Of a stretch of DNA of 64,000 nt, positions 19,007 through 29,919 are shown one piece after another. The DNA is taken from NCBI RefSeq assembly GCF_041200145.1, contig NZ_CP165734.1:1116001-1180000 (forward strand), written 5' to 3'. How positions within the stretch are numbered: the first letter of the stretch is position 1; every line of letters starts with the position of its first letter. This DNA comes from Bradyrhizobium sp. LLZ17 (GTDB lineage: Bacteria > Pseudomonadota > Alphaproteobacteria > Rhizobiales > Xanthobacteraceae). The position numbers and the translations under genes were made by a program. Below the pieces are notes generated by a model that was given only the letters and a program-made list of their open reading frames with translations, did no database searches and was not told the DNA's origin.

Positions 19007-21336
19007 ATGGGATGGCCCGACAAATCCACCAAGCAGACTGAGCCGCAAGACGGCCTGATCGGCACGTTCCTGTATTGGCTGGGCGGCTTCGGGATCGAGG
19101 ACGGTCTGACCGCCAATCTCAGCGAGCGCGAGCAGCGTCGCATCCGTGCCAAGCAGATCGAGGCGGTGACGCGGCTGATCCCGGTGGCGATGGCCGTGAC
19201 CATGCTCAATGTCGCCATCGTCCTGATCCTGTTCTGGGGCAGGGGTTGGAACGACTTCCTCGCGATCTGGGGCCTGACGCTCGCGACCACAGTCTCGCTC
19301 GCGGTTCGCGACTGGCGACGCTCTCATCAGCGCCCGCCCCACGAGGCCTCATCCGCGCAGCGCGGCAGATGATGCGCCAGGCATTCTTCCTTGCCGCGAT
19401 CTGGGGCGCGCTGCCGCTGGCGCTGTTTAGCCGCCTGGAGCCGACCAGCCAGCTGGTCCTGGCCTGCCTGATGGTCGGCATGATGTCCGGCGGTGCCTTC
19501 ACGCTCTCGACCTTCCCACGCGCCGGCCTCGTCTATCTCGCGACCATGACCGTTGCCTGCGCCGGCGCGATGCTGTTGTGCGGTGGTGGTCCGTACGCCC
19601 TGACCTCAGTGCTCCTGTTGCTGTTCGCGTTCTTCATGGCGCGCAACATCGTCTCGCAAGGCAATCTCTTCCTCGGCAACCTCAAGGCACAGCTCGAGCT
19701 GGAACGGCAGACCGAGATCATCTCGCTGCTGCTCAAGGATTTTCAGGAGAACGCCAGCGACTGGCTGTGGCAGACCGATGCCGAGGGGCGTCTCACCGAC
19801 GTGCCCGAACGCTTTGCTGACGTCGCGCAGCTGCCGCTCCAGCTCCTAAAGGGATCGCATTTTGCCGACGTGCTCGACATGCTCTGCCCCGACGACAAGG
19901 CGGCTGCCTACAACGTCGTCGGCCTGATGGATCACGTCGAACCGCTGCACGAGATGAACATCAAGGTCGTTGCCGGCGGCGAGGCGCGGCTTTGGTCGCT
20001 GACGGCGAAGCCAGCCTACGACCGCGATGGTCAGTTCCTCGGCTACCGTGGTTTCGGCCGCGACGTCACCGAGCGGTGGCGCGCGGAAAAGGCCGAGGCC
20101 GAGAGCCGTGCGAAATCGGATTTCCTGGCGGTGATGAGCCATGAAATCCGCACGCCCATGAACGGTGTGCTCGGGCTTGCCAGCATGCTGCTCGAGACCA
20201 AGCTTGATCCGGAGCAGCACGATGCCGTCGCCAGCATTCACCAGTCCGGCGACAATCTCCAGCGCATCCTCAACGACATCCTCGATCTTTCCAAGCTCGA
20301 AGCTGGACGTTTCACGTTCGAGGCGATCGACTTCGCCCCGCAAATGCTGGTCGAGACGGTTGCTGCCATCGTGCGCGCCGGCGCCAAGAGCAGGGGGCTT
20401 GCGGTCAAGGTCGAGCTCGACCCGAACCTGCCGCCGACCCTGCGCGGTGACGTCGCGCGCATCCGCCAGGTGCTGCTCAACCTCGCCTCCAACGCGGTGA
20501 AGTTCACGGATCAAGGCGAGGTGACGATATCAGCCACTTGCCAGGCTCGCCGCGACCTGCTCGCCACCGTCGAATGGACTGTGACCGACAGCGGGATCGG
20601 CATCGCGCCCGAGAAGCTCGGCCAGCTCTTCAGTGACTTCGCGCAGGCCGACGCCTCGATCAGCCGTCGCTTCGGCGGCACCGGGCTTGGGCTGGCGATC
20701 TCGCGGCGCATCATCGAGCAGATGGGCGGCACCATCGGCGTCACCTCGACGCCGGGCGAGGGCTCGAGCTTCAGCTTCACACTGGTGCTGCCCTGGAGCC
20801 AGGTGCAGGCATCCGACCAGAACGCGGACCGCGACGAAGCCGACGAGCTCAAGGTTCGGATTGCCGGGCTCGATCGGTCGTTGAAGGTGCTGGTCGCGGA
20901 GGACGATGCGGTCAACCGCATGGTCGTGAGCAAGATGCTGGGTGCCTTCGACGTCGAGCTGCGCGTCGTGACCGACGGCGTTGAAGCCGTCGAGGCGGTC
21001 TCAGACGGCGACTACGATGTCGTGCTGATGGACGTGCGCATGCCCGAGATGGACGGCCTCGCCGCGACCCGCGCGATCCGCGCCGAGGGCGGACGCTTCG
21101 CGGCCTTGCCGATCATCGCGCTGACCGCCAATGCCTTCCCCGAGGACGTCAAGATCTGCCGCGAGGCCGGCATGTCGGATTTCCTCGCCAAGCCGCTGCG
21201 CAAACCCGCGCTGGTCGCGGCTCTGCTGCGCGCGCTTGATGGACATGGGATGGCGGAAGACGCGCCACTCCAGCCGGAGCTCTTGCCGGTCGAGGTGGAG
21301 TGGACCGATGAGGAAAGGCAGATGACGGGGGCGTAG
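19007..21336 (+). CDS. Hybrid sensor histidine kinase/response regulator with PAS domain (one-base frameshift)
   Basis: Membrane sensor kinase, 776 residues after correction. The N-terminus has about six hydrophobic segments (from [17 protein letters not shown] to [12 protein letters not shown]), then a PAS domain ([15 protein letters not shown] to [14 protein letters not shown]), a HisKA domain with the phospho-His in [11 protein letters not shown], HATPase_c ([31 protein letters not shown]), and a C-terminal receiver domain ([11 protein letters not shown], phospho-Asp in [12 protein letters not shown], Lys in AKPLRKP). The frame breaks at about 19337-19340 in a C-rich run between SHQRPP and RGLIRAARQ. 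The input signal and downstream output are not visible. Confidence 0.9.
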
Positions 21337-21421
21337 GCGTTAACCCCGTGCATGAATATGCGTGTCGCATCGGTTGGCCGGACGCAGGCAATTCAGATGC
21401 ACCGTGTTACCTTTCAGCGCC

Positions 21422-22531
21422 ATGCGCCTGGTTGCCCTGCTTCTGATCTTGTTCACCGCCTCCGCCCGCGCCGGCGACGGGCCGCTGATGAGCGCGCATA
21501 TGATGTTGCCTGTCGTGATCTCCGGCAACAAAGTGTCGCTGGAAAGCTTCGTCATTCGTCCTGATCGCCCCGGCAAATTTCCTCTCGTCGTGATCACTCA
21601 CGGAATGCCTCACGGTGTCGGCGAGGAATTCTTCACTGAAATCCTCAACCGCTCTCCGGTCGACTACAACAAGGCCGCCGTTGCCTTCGCCCAGCGAGGA
21701 TATGCAGTGGTCTCGATCATGCGTCGTGGCTATGGCCGATCCGGGGGCGGGTTCTCCGAGTCTTTGCGGCAGGCCTGCGACTATCTTCCGGCCGTGCGCT
21801 CTGCCAGCGACGATGTCATTGCGGCGGTCGCTTCACTGCGTCGTGAGCCCTGGGTCGACGCTGAGCATGTTGTCTTGCTTGGTCATTCCGTTGGGGGGCT
21901 CACGGTGATGGCCGTCGCCGGACAGAACATACCGGGGGTCGTCGGCGCCGTGAATTTTGATGGCGGTCGGAATAGCTTCTCCGCACCCAACCAACCTTGC
22001 TCGCCTGATAATTTGGTCGATACAGTCGCCGCATTGGGGCGCACGGCCCGTATCCCCGTGCTTTGGCTCTATGCCGAGAACGATCAATTCTACGGTCCAG
22101 ACTTGGCACGGCGCATGTTCGCGGCCTACAGCGCTGGCGGTGCGCCCGCGCAGTTGCATGTGCTGCCTCCGTTCGGATCGAACGGCCACAATACCGTCAT
22201 GCTCGCGCCGGCAGACACCTGGTTTCTGTCCGTCGACCCCTTTCTTGAAAAGTTAGGTCTTCCAGCCAGGACTGTCGTAGAGGCGCCGTTGTTCGCACAG
22301 CTGCCAATCCCGCCGGGGGCTGTCGCCGCGTGCCAGGAATCGTTCGCGGCCTACCTCGCCAATCCCGATGATGCCAAGGGCTTCGCGGTGAGCACGCGCG
22401 GCCACTGCGGGACTGGATTTGGCCGCACAGCTCTCGAGGCGCGCGAGCCTGCGTTGATGAAATGCAAGATCAATTCGCGCGGCGACGATTGCAGTCTTTA
22501 CGCGGTCGGACAGAAGCTTGCGGGGGATTGA
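21422..22531 (+). CDS. Secreted alpha/beta hydrolase
   Basis: A 369-residue exported protein. The signal peptide MRLVALLLILFTASARA is followed by an alpha/beta-hydrolase fold: VVITHGMPHGVGEE, MRRGYGRSGGG, nucleophile elbow GHSVGG, the acid in WLYAENDQFYG and the catalytic His in GSNGHNTVM. It resembles dienelactone-hydrolase/prolyl-oligopeptidase-like esterases; the substrate cannot be assigned. A cysteine-containing C-terminal extension of about 90 residues (AACQESFAAYL to DDCSLYAVGQ) follows the hydrolase core. ATG 21422 is the start that begins the signal peptide. Confidence 0.8.
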   Translation: MRLVALLLILFTASARAGDGPLMSAHMMLPVVISGNKVSLESFVIRPDRPGKFPLVVITHGMPHGVGEEFFTEILNRSPVDYNKAAVAFAQRGYAVVSIMRRGYGRSGGGFSESLRQACDYLPAVRSASDDVIAAVASLRREPWVDAEHVVLLGHSVGGLTVMAVAGQNIPGVVGAVNFDGGRNSFSAPNQPCSPDNLVDTVAALGRTARIPVLWLYAENDQFYGPDLARRMFAAYSAGGAPAQLHVLPPFGSNGHNTVMLAPADTWFLSVDPFLEKLGLPARTVVEAPLFAQLPIPPGAVAACQESFAAYLANPDDAKGFAVSTRGHCGTGFGRTALEAREPALMKCKINSRGDDCSLYAVGQKLAGD

Positions 22532-22689
22532 ACCACAGTCCATGCGATCCTTTGCAAGATGCGGAATCTGACTCTGGCCCATTGTGACGAAGTGCACCGC
22601 AGCACGGCTTGGTTGCTGTTGGAGCAGAGCGAGCGCGAACCAGTACTCTATCCAGGTGGACGACAGCCGTCAGTGTAAACGCGCCGCCG

Positions 22690-23592
22690 CTACAGTTTTC
22701 CATGGACTCGCGCGGCGACCACCTTCAGGCGCTCGACCGAGCCGGACTCCGGATGCGGCTTGACCGGCGCGAACAGGATCGAAGCCTGCCTGCCGTTCTT
22801 CCAGACGAAGATGTTGACGGCGTTGCCGTTGCCCTTGGTGCAGGAATGCTCGCCGAACGCTTCACTGCCGAGCTCGGGGATCGCGACGTGCTGGCACGGG
22901 CCGGTGCGTTTCATCATGCTGACGGCCGTGTCGCGCGAGATCGCGATCACCGCGACTGCCATGGTGTTGGCTTCGCGATCGAACATCATGCAGCTTCCTG
23001 CGCCGGTCCGCTGGACCTGCAGCGTGCTCTTGTCGAGAAAGCCGTCGGCATCGGCGGCCGTGAGCCATTCGCAAGTGCCGAACCGCTCGCTGGTCTTGCT
23101 CACATTGCCAATGGCGACGCGCGCGGCTTGGGTGGTCGGTCCGAGCAGTGCGTCGTCGGCACGCCGGCCGATCGGATAGACGCTGATCTGCAGAATGTAG
23201 TCGCCGGACAGAGCAACGACGGAGGCCTCCTGGCGCTCCGCGCCGGCCGCGCTCGTTCCGCCCTGGCCTTCGTCGCCGATACCGGACACCGCGTTAAGCG
23301 GCATGCGCTCGCCAAGCGTTTTGACGAAGGTCGCGTACAATTCCTTGGCGCGGTCCTTGTCGGGATTGCGGAACACGGTCAACATCATGGTGTCGCCGCG
23401 TCCGCCCTGGTAGATGCAGCCGCGGCCGTCCTGATTTGAAATCAGCGACCATTTGAGCGCCGGCATCGCGCCAGCGAGCTCCTGGGTGCTGATGAACGGG
23501 CAGGGCTCAGTAGCGTGCACGGGAAGCACCGGGATGGCTGCGATTGCAAGGAATAGAACGAAGCAACAGAACAGACGATCGATCATGCGCAT
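22690..23592 (-). CDS. Secreted protein with internally duplicated domain, unknown function
   Basis: A 300-residue exported protein with signal peptide (LFCCFVLFLAIAAIPVLPVHA). The mature part reads as two related halves, each starting with a Cys segment (EPCPFISTQELAGAM and GTCEWLTAADADGFL), a second Cys (GRGCIYQGG and AGSCMMFDR), a hydrophobic strand, a Gly-rich turn (VSGIGDEG and IPELGSEAFGE) and a final strand pair. The layout is like lipoprotein-type DUF3558 folds, but this is only an impression. The start is ATG 23592 or ATG 23586. Confidence 0.65.
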   Translation of the reverse strand: MRMIDRLFCCFVLFLAIAAIPVLPVHATEPCPFISTQELAGAMPALKWSLISNQDGRGCIYQGGRGDTMMLTVFRNPDKDRAKELYATFVKTLGERMPLNAVSGIGDEGQGGTSAAGAERQEASVVALSGDYILQISVYPIGRRADDALLGPTTQAARVAIGNVSKTSERFGTCEWLTAADADGFLDKSTLQVQRTGAGSCMMFDREANTMAVAVIAISRDTAVSMMKRTGPCQHVAIPELGSEAFGEHSCTKGNGNAVNIFVWKNGRQASILFAPVKPHPESGSVERLKVVAARVHGKL

Positions 23593-23774
23593 TTGATAAT
23601 TGACTTCCGCTATTGGTACGCCACGGCCGATCAAGATGGGCACTATTGCTTCGCCGTGGCGCTATGATGCCGCAGTCAGGCATGCGCTCCAAGCGGCAGC
23701 ATGCTCGATCTTGTCGCGGGGCGAGGATGTCTCGTGATATTGTATGTTTGACAAGCGTTGGGGGCATTGGCGCG

Positions 23775-24451
23775 ATGAACGGGAGGGTGTCAACGGAGAA
23801 TGGGGCGATCTCAGCGGAAGCTATTGATAGAAGGCGCAGATCAGAGAGGATCCTTCAAGCCGAGGGCGTACCTTTCTTTGCTGCATTACCGGTTATTGAG
23901 ACCACGGCTGAGGCGCTGAAGCGATCTAAAGAAGAAGTCGCGCTGCGCACTCTTTGTCTCCTTTTCGTTGCTGCAAAAGGCGAAGGACTTGACGAGGAGT
24001 TAGTTGAACGAATTCTAGAAACATATGAACTCCGGCCACATCTAACCCCCAAGGAGCTCTCCTTCGTGCTCGACAATTCTCCCTCGCAGCACGACCGAAT
24101 TCAATTCACTTGGAGGCACGAAGCCGCCTGGACTCTGCTTTGGGCATTGGGCTTCGTTGCGCAACTAGGCAAGCCAGCGCAGATTTGCGATGTGGAATTC
24201 GCCGCAGGGACAATGGCCGAAAGGACAACCTCTCAATTCATCGAAGACCCGAACTTCGTCCGATCGCCGAGATTCTTGATCAGGCCGATCTGATCTACAG
24301 GTATCACTGGGCTGTTACGAACGCCCGTATCAAAGGACAGCAGGTACCGGCAGCTCTAGATCCTGGCGTCACCCAAGAAAGACACTATGCTTTGAACTGG
24401 CTTGTCGGATACAGCGAACAACCGTGGGATCAGGTCACGACTGACACTTAA
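23775..24451 (+). CDS. DUF4272 domain-containing protein (one-base frameshift)
   Basis: A 225-residue protein of the DUF4272 family, function unknown. Family landmarks: RRRSERILQAEGVPFFAALP, EEVALRTLCLLFVAAKG, HLTPKELSFV, FTWRHEAAWTLLWALGF, then after the frame break LRPIAEILDQADLIYRYHWA and ERHYALNWLVGYSEQPWDQV-TDT. The break is at about 24248-24254 (IEDP then ELRP; one G missing). Base composition is visibly lower in GC than the neighbours (for example TTAGTTGAACGAATTCTAGA at 24000-24019), consistent with acquisition by transfer. DUF4272 genes often occur alone. Confidence 0.8.
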
Positions 24452-24624
24452 CCACCATTCAGAATCTGCGGACGGCTCGCTAAGCCAAACTTGCGCGATC
24501 GCTCAATCTCGTCGATTTGCGATGTGGACTGCGCCAGGGGCCGCATCGGCGTTGGGCTGTATCGAACCCACCACGTGTGTGCGCCGTCGAGCCCCCGTTG
24601 GGGACCTCGCGATGATCACACATT

Positions 24625-24725
24625 ACCCCTGTTTTGCCCGACGCGTCAAATGATTTTCGCAAAAGCCGAAATGCGCGGTGGCGGCATCCCGGCTACTTTG
24701 CATGGGGTTGTTCTTCAGATTTTGA
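24625..24725. repeat. Degenerate intergenic repeat upstream of the erpA 3' end
   Basis: The stretch CCTGTTTTGCCCGACGCGTC (24628-24647) through TACTTTGCATGGGGTTGTT (24695-24713) has the wording of a repeat common in Bradyrhizobium intergenic DNA. Identification is from memory of the family; nothing internal to this window proves it. The preceding 24452-24624 shows no gene. Confidence 0.4.
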
Positions 24726-24731
24726 GTTGGG

Positions 24732-25061
24732 CTAGATCGAGAAACTGGTTCCGCAGCCGCAGGAGGCGGTCGCGTTCGGATTGTTGACGCGGAACGAGGC
24801 ACCGATCAGGTCGTCGACGAAATCGACCTGCGATCCCGCCAAAAACGGCTGGGACGCGGAATCGACCAGCACCACCGCATTGTCCTGCTCGATCACGAGA
24901 TCATCGTCGGTGCGGGCACGGTCAATGTCGAACTTGTACTGGAAGCCGGAGCAGCCACCGCCCTCGACCGAGATCCGCAGCATCGCGCCAGACCCTTCGC
25001 CCTTGAGGATCTCCCCGATCCGGCGCGCGGCCTTGGCACTGATGGTCACGTCAGTCGTCAT
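24732..25061 (-). CDS. erpA: Iron-sulfur cluster insertion protein
   Basis: A-type Fe-S carrier of the HesB/IscA/ErpA family, 109 residues. The three conserved cysteines are present: one in GGGCSGFQYKF and two in the C-terminal ASCGCGTSFSI. It receives clusters from the assembly scaffold and passes them to apo-proteins. erpA fits the short form without an N-terminal extension; iscA is the alternative symbol. Divergent from dgt, with 123 bases between, an arrangement usual in this group. Confidence 0.9.
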   Translation of the reverse strand: MTTDVTISAKAARRIGEILKGEGSGAMLRISVEGGGCSGFQYKFDIDRARTDDDLVIEQDNAVVLVDSASQPFLAGSQVDFVDDLIGASFRVNNPNATASCGCGTSFSI

Positions 25062-25184
25062 GGTTCGTCTCCGATCGTCCGGCGGTCATATCAAGGTCAA
25101 TTGCCCAATTCGATTGGTATCCCGCACGCGACATAGTTATGTGTCACCATACGCAGAATCAAATGGATAGGGACTAAATTCGCC

Positions 25185-26392
25185 GTGTCCGTCGGAATGG
25201 CTGCCCCCGCGCATCCTATGCCTGTGACCCCGATCGCAGCCGCGGCCGGCTGGTCGCGGAGCCGCCGAGCCAGACCCGCAGCCCGTTCCGGCGGGATTGC
25301 GACCGGGTGATCCACTCCACCGCGTTCCGCCGCCTGAAGTACAAGACCCAGGTGTTCGTGTTCCACGAGGGCGACCATTACCGCACCCGGCTGACCCACT
25401 CCCTGGAGGTGGCGCAGATCGCCCGTGCACTGGCGCGTCAGCTCGGGCTGGACGAGGACCTCACGGAAACATTGGCGCTCGCCCACGATCTCGGCCATCC
25501 GCCGTTCGGACATGCCGGCGAGCGGGCGCTGGATGCCTGCCTGAAGGATTTCGGCGGCTTCGACCACAACGCCCAGACCTTGCGCGTCGTCGCTTCGCTG
25601 GAGCACCGCTACCCCGAGTTCGACGGTCTCAACCTGACCTGGGAGTCGCTGGAAGGCATCGTCAAGCACAACGGGCCGCTGACGGATGGCAGCGGTGCGC
25701 CGGTCGGGCGCTACCGTGAGCACGGCGTTCCCGTCGGGATCGCCGACTACGTCAAGACATACGACCTCGAGCTCTGGAGCTTCGCCTCGCTTGAAGCGCA
25801 GGTCGCGGCGATTGCCGACGACATCGCCTATGACGCCCATGACATCGACGACGGCCTGCGTGCCGGCTTGTTCCACCTCGACGATCTCAAGGTGATGCCG
25901 CTCACCGCCGAGATCATCGCCGAGACCTCTGCGCATTATCCTGGTCTCGAAGACGTCAGACGCGGCGCCGAACTGGTGCGCGAGCTGATCTCGCATCTGA
26001 TCGGCGCGGTATTCGCGGAAGCGCAGAAGAACCTTGCCGCGGTCAGGCCGCTATCGGCCGAAGATGTGCGCGGGCAGAGCCGGGCGGTCATCTCCTTCCC
26101 GGCGGCGGTCGCCGAGGAGGAGGCCGCGATCAAGCGCTTTCTCTACCAGCATATGTACCGCCACAAGCGGGTGGTGCGGGTGATGCGGGAGGCGGAACAG
26201 ATCCTGTTCGACCTGTTCGCAAAATACCTGACATCCCCGGGCGAACTGCCGCCGGAATGGCTGGTGGAGGCGGAGGGGGACGACGAGGCCGACCGGGCCC
26301 GCCGGATCGGCAATTTCATTGCCGGAATGACCGACCGTTTCGCCCTGACCGAGCACCAACGGCTCTTTGACTCGACCCCGGATTTGCGTTAG
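25185..26392 (+). CDS. dgt: Deoxyguanosinetriphosphate triphosphohydrolase-like protein (one-base frameshift)
   Basis: HD-domain dNTP triphosphohydrolase, about 402 residues, splitting dNTPs to deoxynucleoside and triphosphate. The metal motifs are [28 protein letters not shown], the HD pair in [15 protein letters not shown] and the distal Asp in [11 protein letters not shown] chose GTG 25185 ([11 protein letters not shown]) because this N-terminus is familiar in the family; ATG 25197 is the other option. The frame breaks at about 25214-25217, between HP and [18 protein letters not shown], where one base is missing. Confidence 0.9.
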
Positions 26393-26401
26393 GCGGCGGC
26401 C

Positions 26402-28191
26402 ATGCCCGACACATCCTCTTCGCTGCATCTGTTCGCCGACGTGCTCGCGCGCGTGCGCGCCGCCTGCCGCGCGCTCGCGGCGGAAGCCAGCTGGCCCGAG
26501 GGCATCGACTTTTCGCGCGTGGTGGTCGAGCCGCCGCGCGATTCCTCCCATGGCGACATGGCGACCAACGCCGCCATGGTGCTCTCGAAAGAGGCAAAGG
26601 CGAAGCCACGCGATCTCGCCGAAAAGCTCGCCGAGCGGCTCCGCGCCGACGCCCTGATCGCCAGGGTCGATGTCGCCGGTCCCGGCTTCATCAACCTGAC
26701 ACTGAAGCCCGCCGCTTGGGCGGAGGCGCTACGGACGGTGCTGCGCGAGGGGGCCGATTACGGCCGTGCCCGTGGCGGCTCCAAGGCCAACGTCGAATAC
26801 GTCTCGGCCAATCCGACCGGACCGATGCATGTCGGCCATTGCCGCGGCGCCGTGTTCGGCGACGCGCTGGCGAGTCTGCTTGATTTCGCAGGTCACGACG
26901 TCACCCGCGAATACTACATCAACGATGCCGGCGCTCAGGTCGATGTGCTCGCGCGCTCCGCCTTCCTTAGGTATCGCGAGGTGCTTGGCGAGGATATCGG
27001 CGCCATTCCGGAAGGGCTCTATCCGGGCGACTATTTGAAGCCGGTGGGCGCGGCGCTCGTGAAAGAGCATGGCGATAAGCTGCTCGCGAAGAGCGAGACC
27101 GCGTGGCTGCCGGTGGTTCGCACCAAGGCGATCGCGATGATGATGGACGAGATCAAGGACGATCTCGCCGCCCTCAACATCCGCCACGACGTGTTCTTCT
27201 CGGAGCGTTCCCTGATCGAGAACGGGAACAACAAGGTCGCTCAGACCATCGATTTCCTGCGCGCCAAGGGCGACGTCTACGAAGGCCGCCTGCCGCCGCC
27301 GAAGGGGCCCCGGTCGAGGATTGGGAAGACCGCGAGCAACTGCTGTTCAGGTCGACGGCTTACGGCGACGACGTCGATCGCCCGCTGATCAAGTCGGACA
27401 ATTCCTACACCTACTTTGCGTCCGACATCGCCTACCACAAGAACAAGTTCGACCGCGGCTTCGCCGAGATGATCGACGTGTGGGGCGCCGACCATGGCGG
27501 CTACATCAAGCGCATGCAGGCGGCGGTAAAAGCTACGACCTCCGGCAAGGGTGCGCTCGACGTCAAGATCGTCCAGCTCGTCCGGCTCCTGCGCAATGGC
27601 GAGCCGGTGAAAATGTCCAAGCGGAGCGGGGACTTCGTCACCTTGCGTGAGGTGGTAGATGAAGTCGGCCAGGACGCCGTCCGCTTCATGATGCTCTACC
27701 GCAAGAACGACGCGGTCCTCGACTTTGACCTTGCCAAGGTCATGGAGCAGTCGCGCGATAACCCGGTGTTCTACGTCCAGTATGGCCACGCCCGCGGTCA
27801 CTCGATCTTCCGGAATGCGCGAGCCGACGTGTTCCCGGAACTCCCGGAGGACTCCGACAAGCGCATTGCGTGGCTCCGCGAGTCGGCGGTGGAACGGCTG
27901 TCAGACCCGGTGGAACTCGAACTTCTTAAGCGCCTCGCAACATATCCGCGCATGCTGGAAGGGGCCGCCAGCGCCCATGAGCCGCACCGAATTGCCTTCT
28001 ATCTCTATGATTTAGCCAGCGAATTTCATGCACTTTGGACGAAGGGGCGCGATTTGCCCTATTTACGCTTCATTATCAATAATGATGCAGATCTAACGAA
28101 GGCGCGGCTGGCCATGGTCCAGGGCGTCGTCTCCGTCCTGGCATCGGGCCTCGCCATCCTCGGCGTCCATGCCCCGGACGAGATGCGGTAG
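26402..28191 (+). CDS. argS: Arginyl-tRNA synthetase (one-base frameshift)
   Basis: Class I synthetase charging tRNA-Arg, 596 residues after correction. It has the N-terminal Arg-S additional domain, the HIGH-like motif in [16 protein letters not shown], the KMSK-like motif KMSKRSGDF and the anticodon-binding DALR domain at the C-terminus. The frame breaks at about 27304-27307 in a G run (LPPPKG then [11 protein letters not shown]), one G short. Starts 9 bases after dgt. A single-copy essential gene, so the break is surely technical. Confidence 0.95.
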
Positions 28192-28331
28192 TTTTGGGGC
28201 GAACTACTTAATGGGAATTTGGGGATACCGGCAGAAGCTGGATCGCTTAGACTTGGTTGAAAGCCTTGTGGGTCGAAAGCCGCGCCTTGGTCGAGGGGCG
28301 CGCGGCTTTCCCGAAGGGACGCATCATCACG

Positions 28332-29873
28332 ATGGCCGATCGATATCACGACAGACCGTTTCCTTCCGACGACTTTGGTCGCGGTGCCGATCAGCATGCC
28401 AAGGCGGAGAACGATCCGCTGGCCGAACTCGCCCGCCTGATCGGGCAGACCGATCCCTTCGCTGCACAAGGCCGACCGGGTGCGCGGCCGGGGCCGGCGC
28501 CTGCGCAGAGCTATCAGGAAGACAATTATCCGCAGGACGACGACCAGCAGGACTATGCCGAGCCGGCGCCGCCGCAGCAGTCTGGACCGCCCTCATGGAT
28601 GCGGCGTGCCAATGTGCAGCCACAGTCTGCTCCCGCTTCCGAGCCCGAATATCCCGTCTCAGTAAACCCGGTTCATCCGTTGCACCGTTATTCGGCCCAG
28701 CCAACCGCGCCCGAGCCTGATTTTCGTCAAGCGCACGCGCGTCAGGATCACGCCTACCAGGATCAAGCTTATCAGGACCCGGCCTACCGTCAGGAACAAG
28801 CCTACCAGGAGCAACACGAGCAACCGGATCCGGCGCGCTACGATGATGCGCTCTACGGCCGGCTGGAGGCGGGCGAACAGGATCTTCAGCGCGAGCCGGC
28901 CTATCCGGACGATCCCTACGCCTTCCAGAGCGAGTATCCCGAGGCCGATCTCGACGAGCCCAGGAAATCGCGCGGCGGCATGATGACGGTCGCGGCGATC
29001 CTGGCGCTGGCAGTGGTCGGAACCGGCGGCGCCTTCGCCTATAAGACCTATATGGGCTCGCCCCGCAGCGGCGAGCCGCCGATCATCAAGGCCGACAACA
29101 CGCCGACCAAGATCGTGCCGGCGCCGACGGATTCCTCCGCCAAGGTGCCGGACCGCATGGTCACTGGCGACGGCAGCGAGAAGATCGTGCCGCGCGAGGA
29201 GGCGCCTGTGGATGTGAACACCAAGGCGGCCGGTCCGCGCGTGGTGTTCCCGGCGCTGAACCAGAACGCCAGCCCGCCGCCGGTCGCAAGCGTATCGCCG
29301 TCCACCGTTCCACCGCCGAGCGCCGGTCCTGTTCCGAGCAACGGAACGATGCCGGGTAACGCGCCGCGTTCCGTCAGGACCGTGGCTGTGCGGGGCGATC
29401 AGACCGACAGCACCGCCCCGCAAGCGGCTGCGCCGTCCGCCGCAAAGCCTGTCGCCGCCCCGAAGCAAGTCGCCGCGCCGCGCACACCGCCGACCTCGGC
29501 CAACGCCAGTGCTAATCAGCCGCTCTCGCTGGCGCCGCAGGCCGCGCCGGCTGAGCCGCCGCAGCGGATGGCCGCAACCAATCCAACGCAGATCGCGCCG
29601 GCGACCAGCGGAGGCGGTGGCTATGTCGTGCAGGTGTCCTCGCAGCAGAGCGAGGATAGCGCCGCCGCGTCCTACCGGGTTCTGCAGAGCAAATATGGCA
29701 GCGTGCTTGGCTCTCGCGGACCGGTGGTCAAGAGGGTCGACCTGACCGACAAGGGCAAGGGAATCGTCTACCGCGCCTTCGCCGGGCCGTATGGTTCGCT
29801 CGAAGAAGCGACGCAAGCCTGCAACAATCTCAAGTCCGCTGGCTTGCCGACCTGCTTCGTCCAGAGGAATTAG
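28332..29873 (+). CDS. SPOR domain-containing membrane protein
   Basis: A 513-residue bitopic protein. The cytoplasmic N-terminus (residues 1-216) is rich in Gln, Tyr, Asp and Pro with short AYQ(D/E)Q repeats at about 141-161; one TM helix (217-238); a long Ala/Pro periplasmic linker; and a C-terminal SPOR domain of about 75 residues (GYVVQVSSQQSEDSAAASYR to AGLPTCFVQRN). SPOR domains bind denuded septal glycan, so a division-site role is likely. Placement between argS and nagZ is conserved in alphaproteobacteria. ATG 28332 follows GAAGGGACG. Confidence 0.88.
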   Translation: MADRYHDRPFPSDDFGRGADQHAKAENDPLAELARLIGQTDPFAAQGRPGARPGPAPAQSYQEDNYPQDDDQQDYAEPAPPQQSGPPSWMRRANVQPQSAPASEPEYPVSVNPVHPLHRYSAQPTAPEPDFRQAHARQDHAYQDQAYQDPAYRQEQAYQEQHEQPDPARYDDALYGRLEAGEQDLQREPAYPDDPYAFQSEYPEADLDEPRKSRGGMMTVAAILALAVVGTGGAFAYKTYMGSPRSGEPPIIKADNTPTKIVPAPTDSSAKVPDRMVTGDGSEKIVPREEAPVDVNTKAAGPRVVFPALNQNASPPPVASVSPSTVPPPSAGPVPSNGTMPGNAPRSVRTVAVRGDQTDSTAPQAAAPSAAKPVAAPKQVAAPRTPPTSANASANQPLSLAPQAAPAEPPQRMAATNPTQIAPATSGGGGYVVQVSSQQSEDSAAASYRVLQSKYGSVLGSRGPVVKRVDLTDKGKGIVYRAFAGPYGSLEEATQACNNLKSAGLPTCFVQRN

Positions 29874-29919
29874 CGGCGGTTTCCTTGACCCCCTCACGGG
29901 GCAGGGTTAATCGGCGGTC

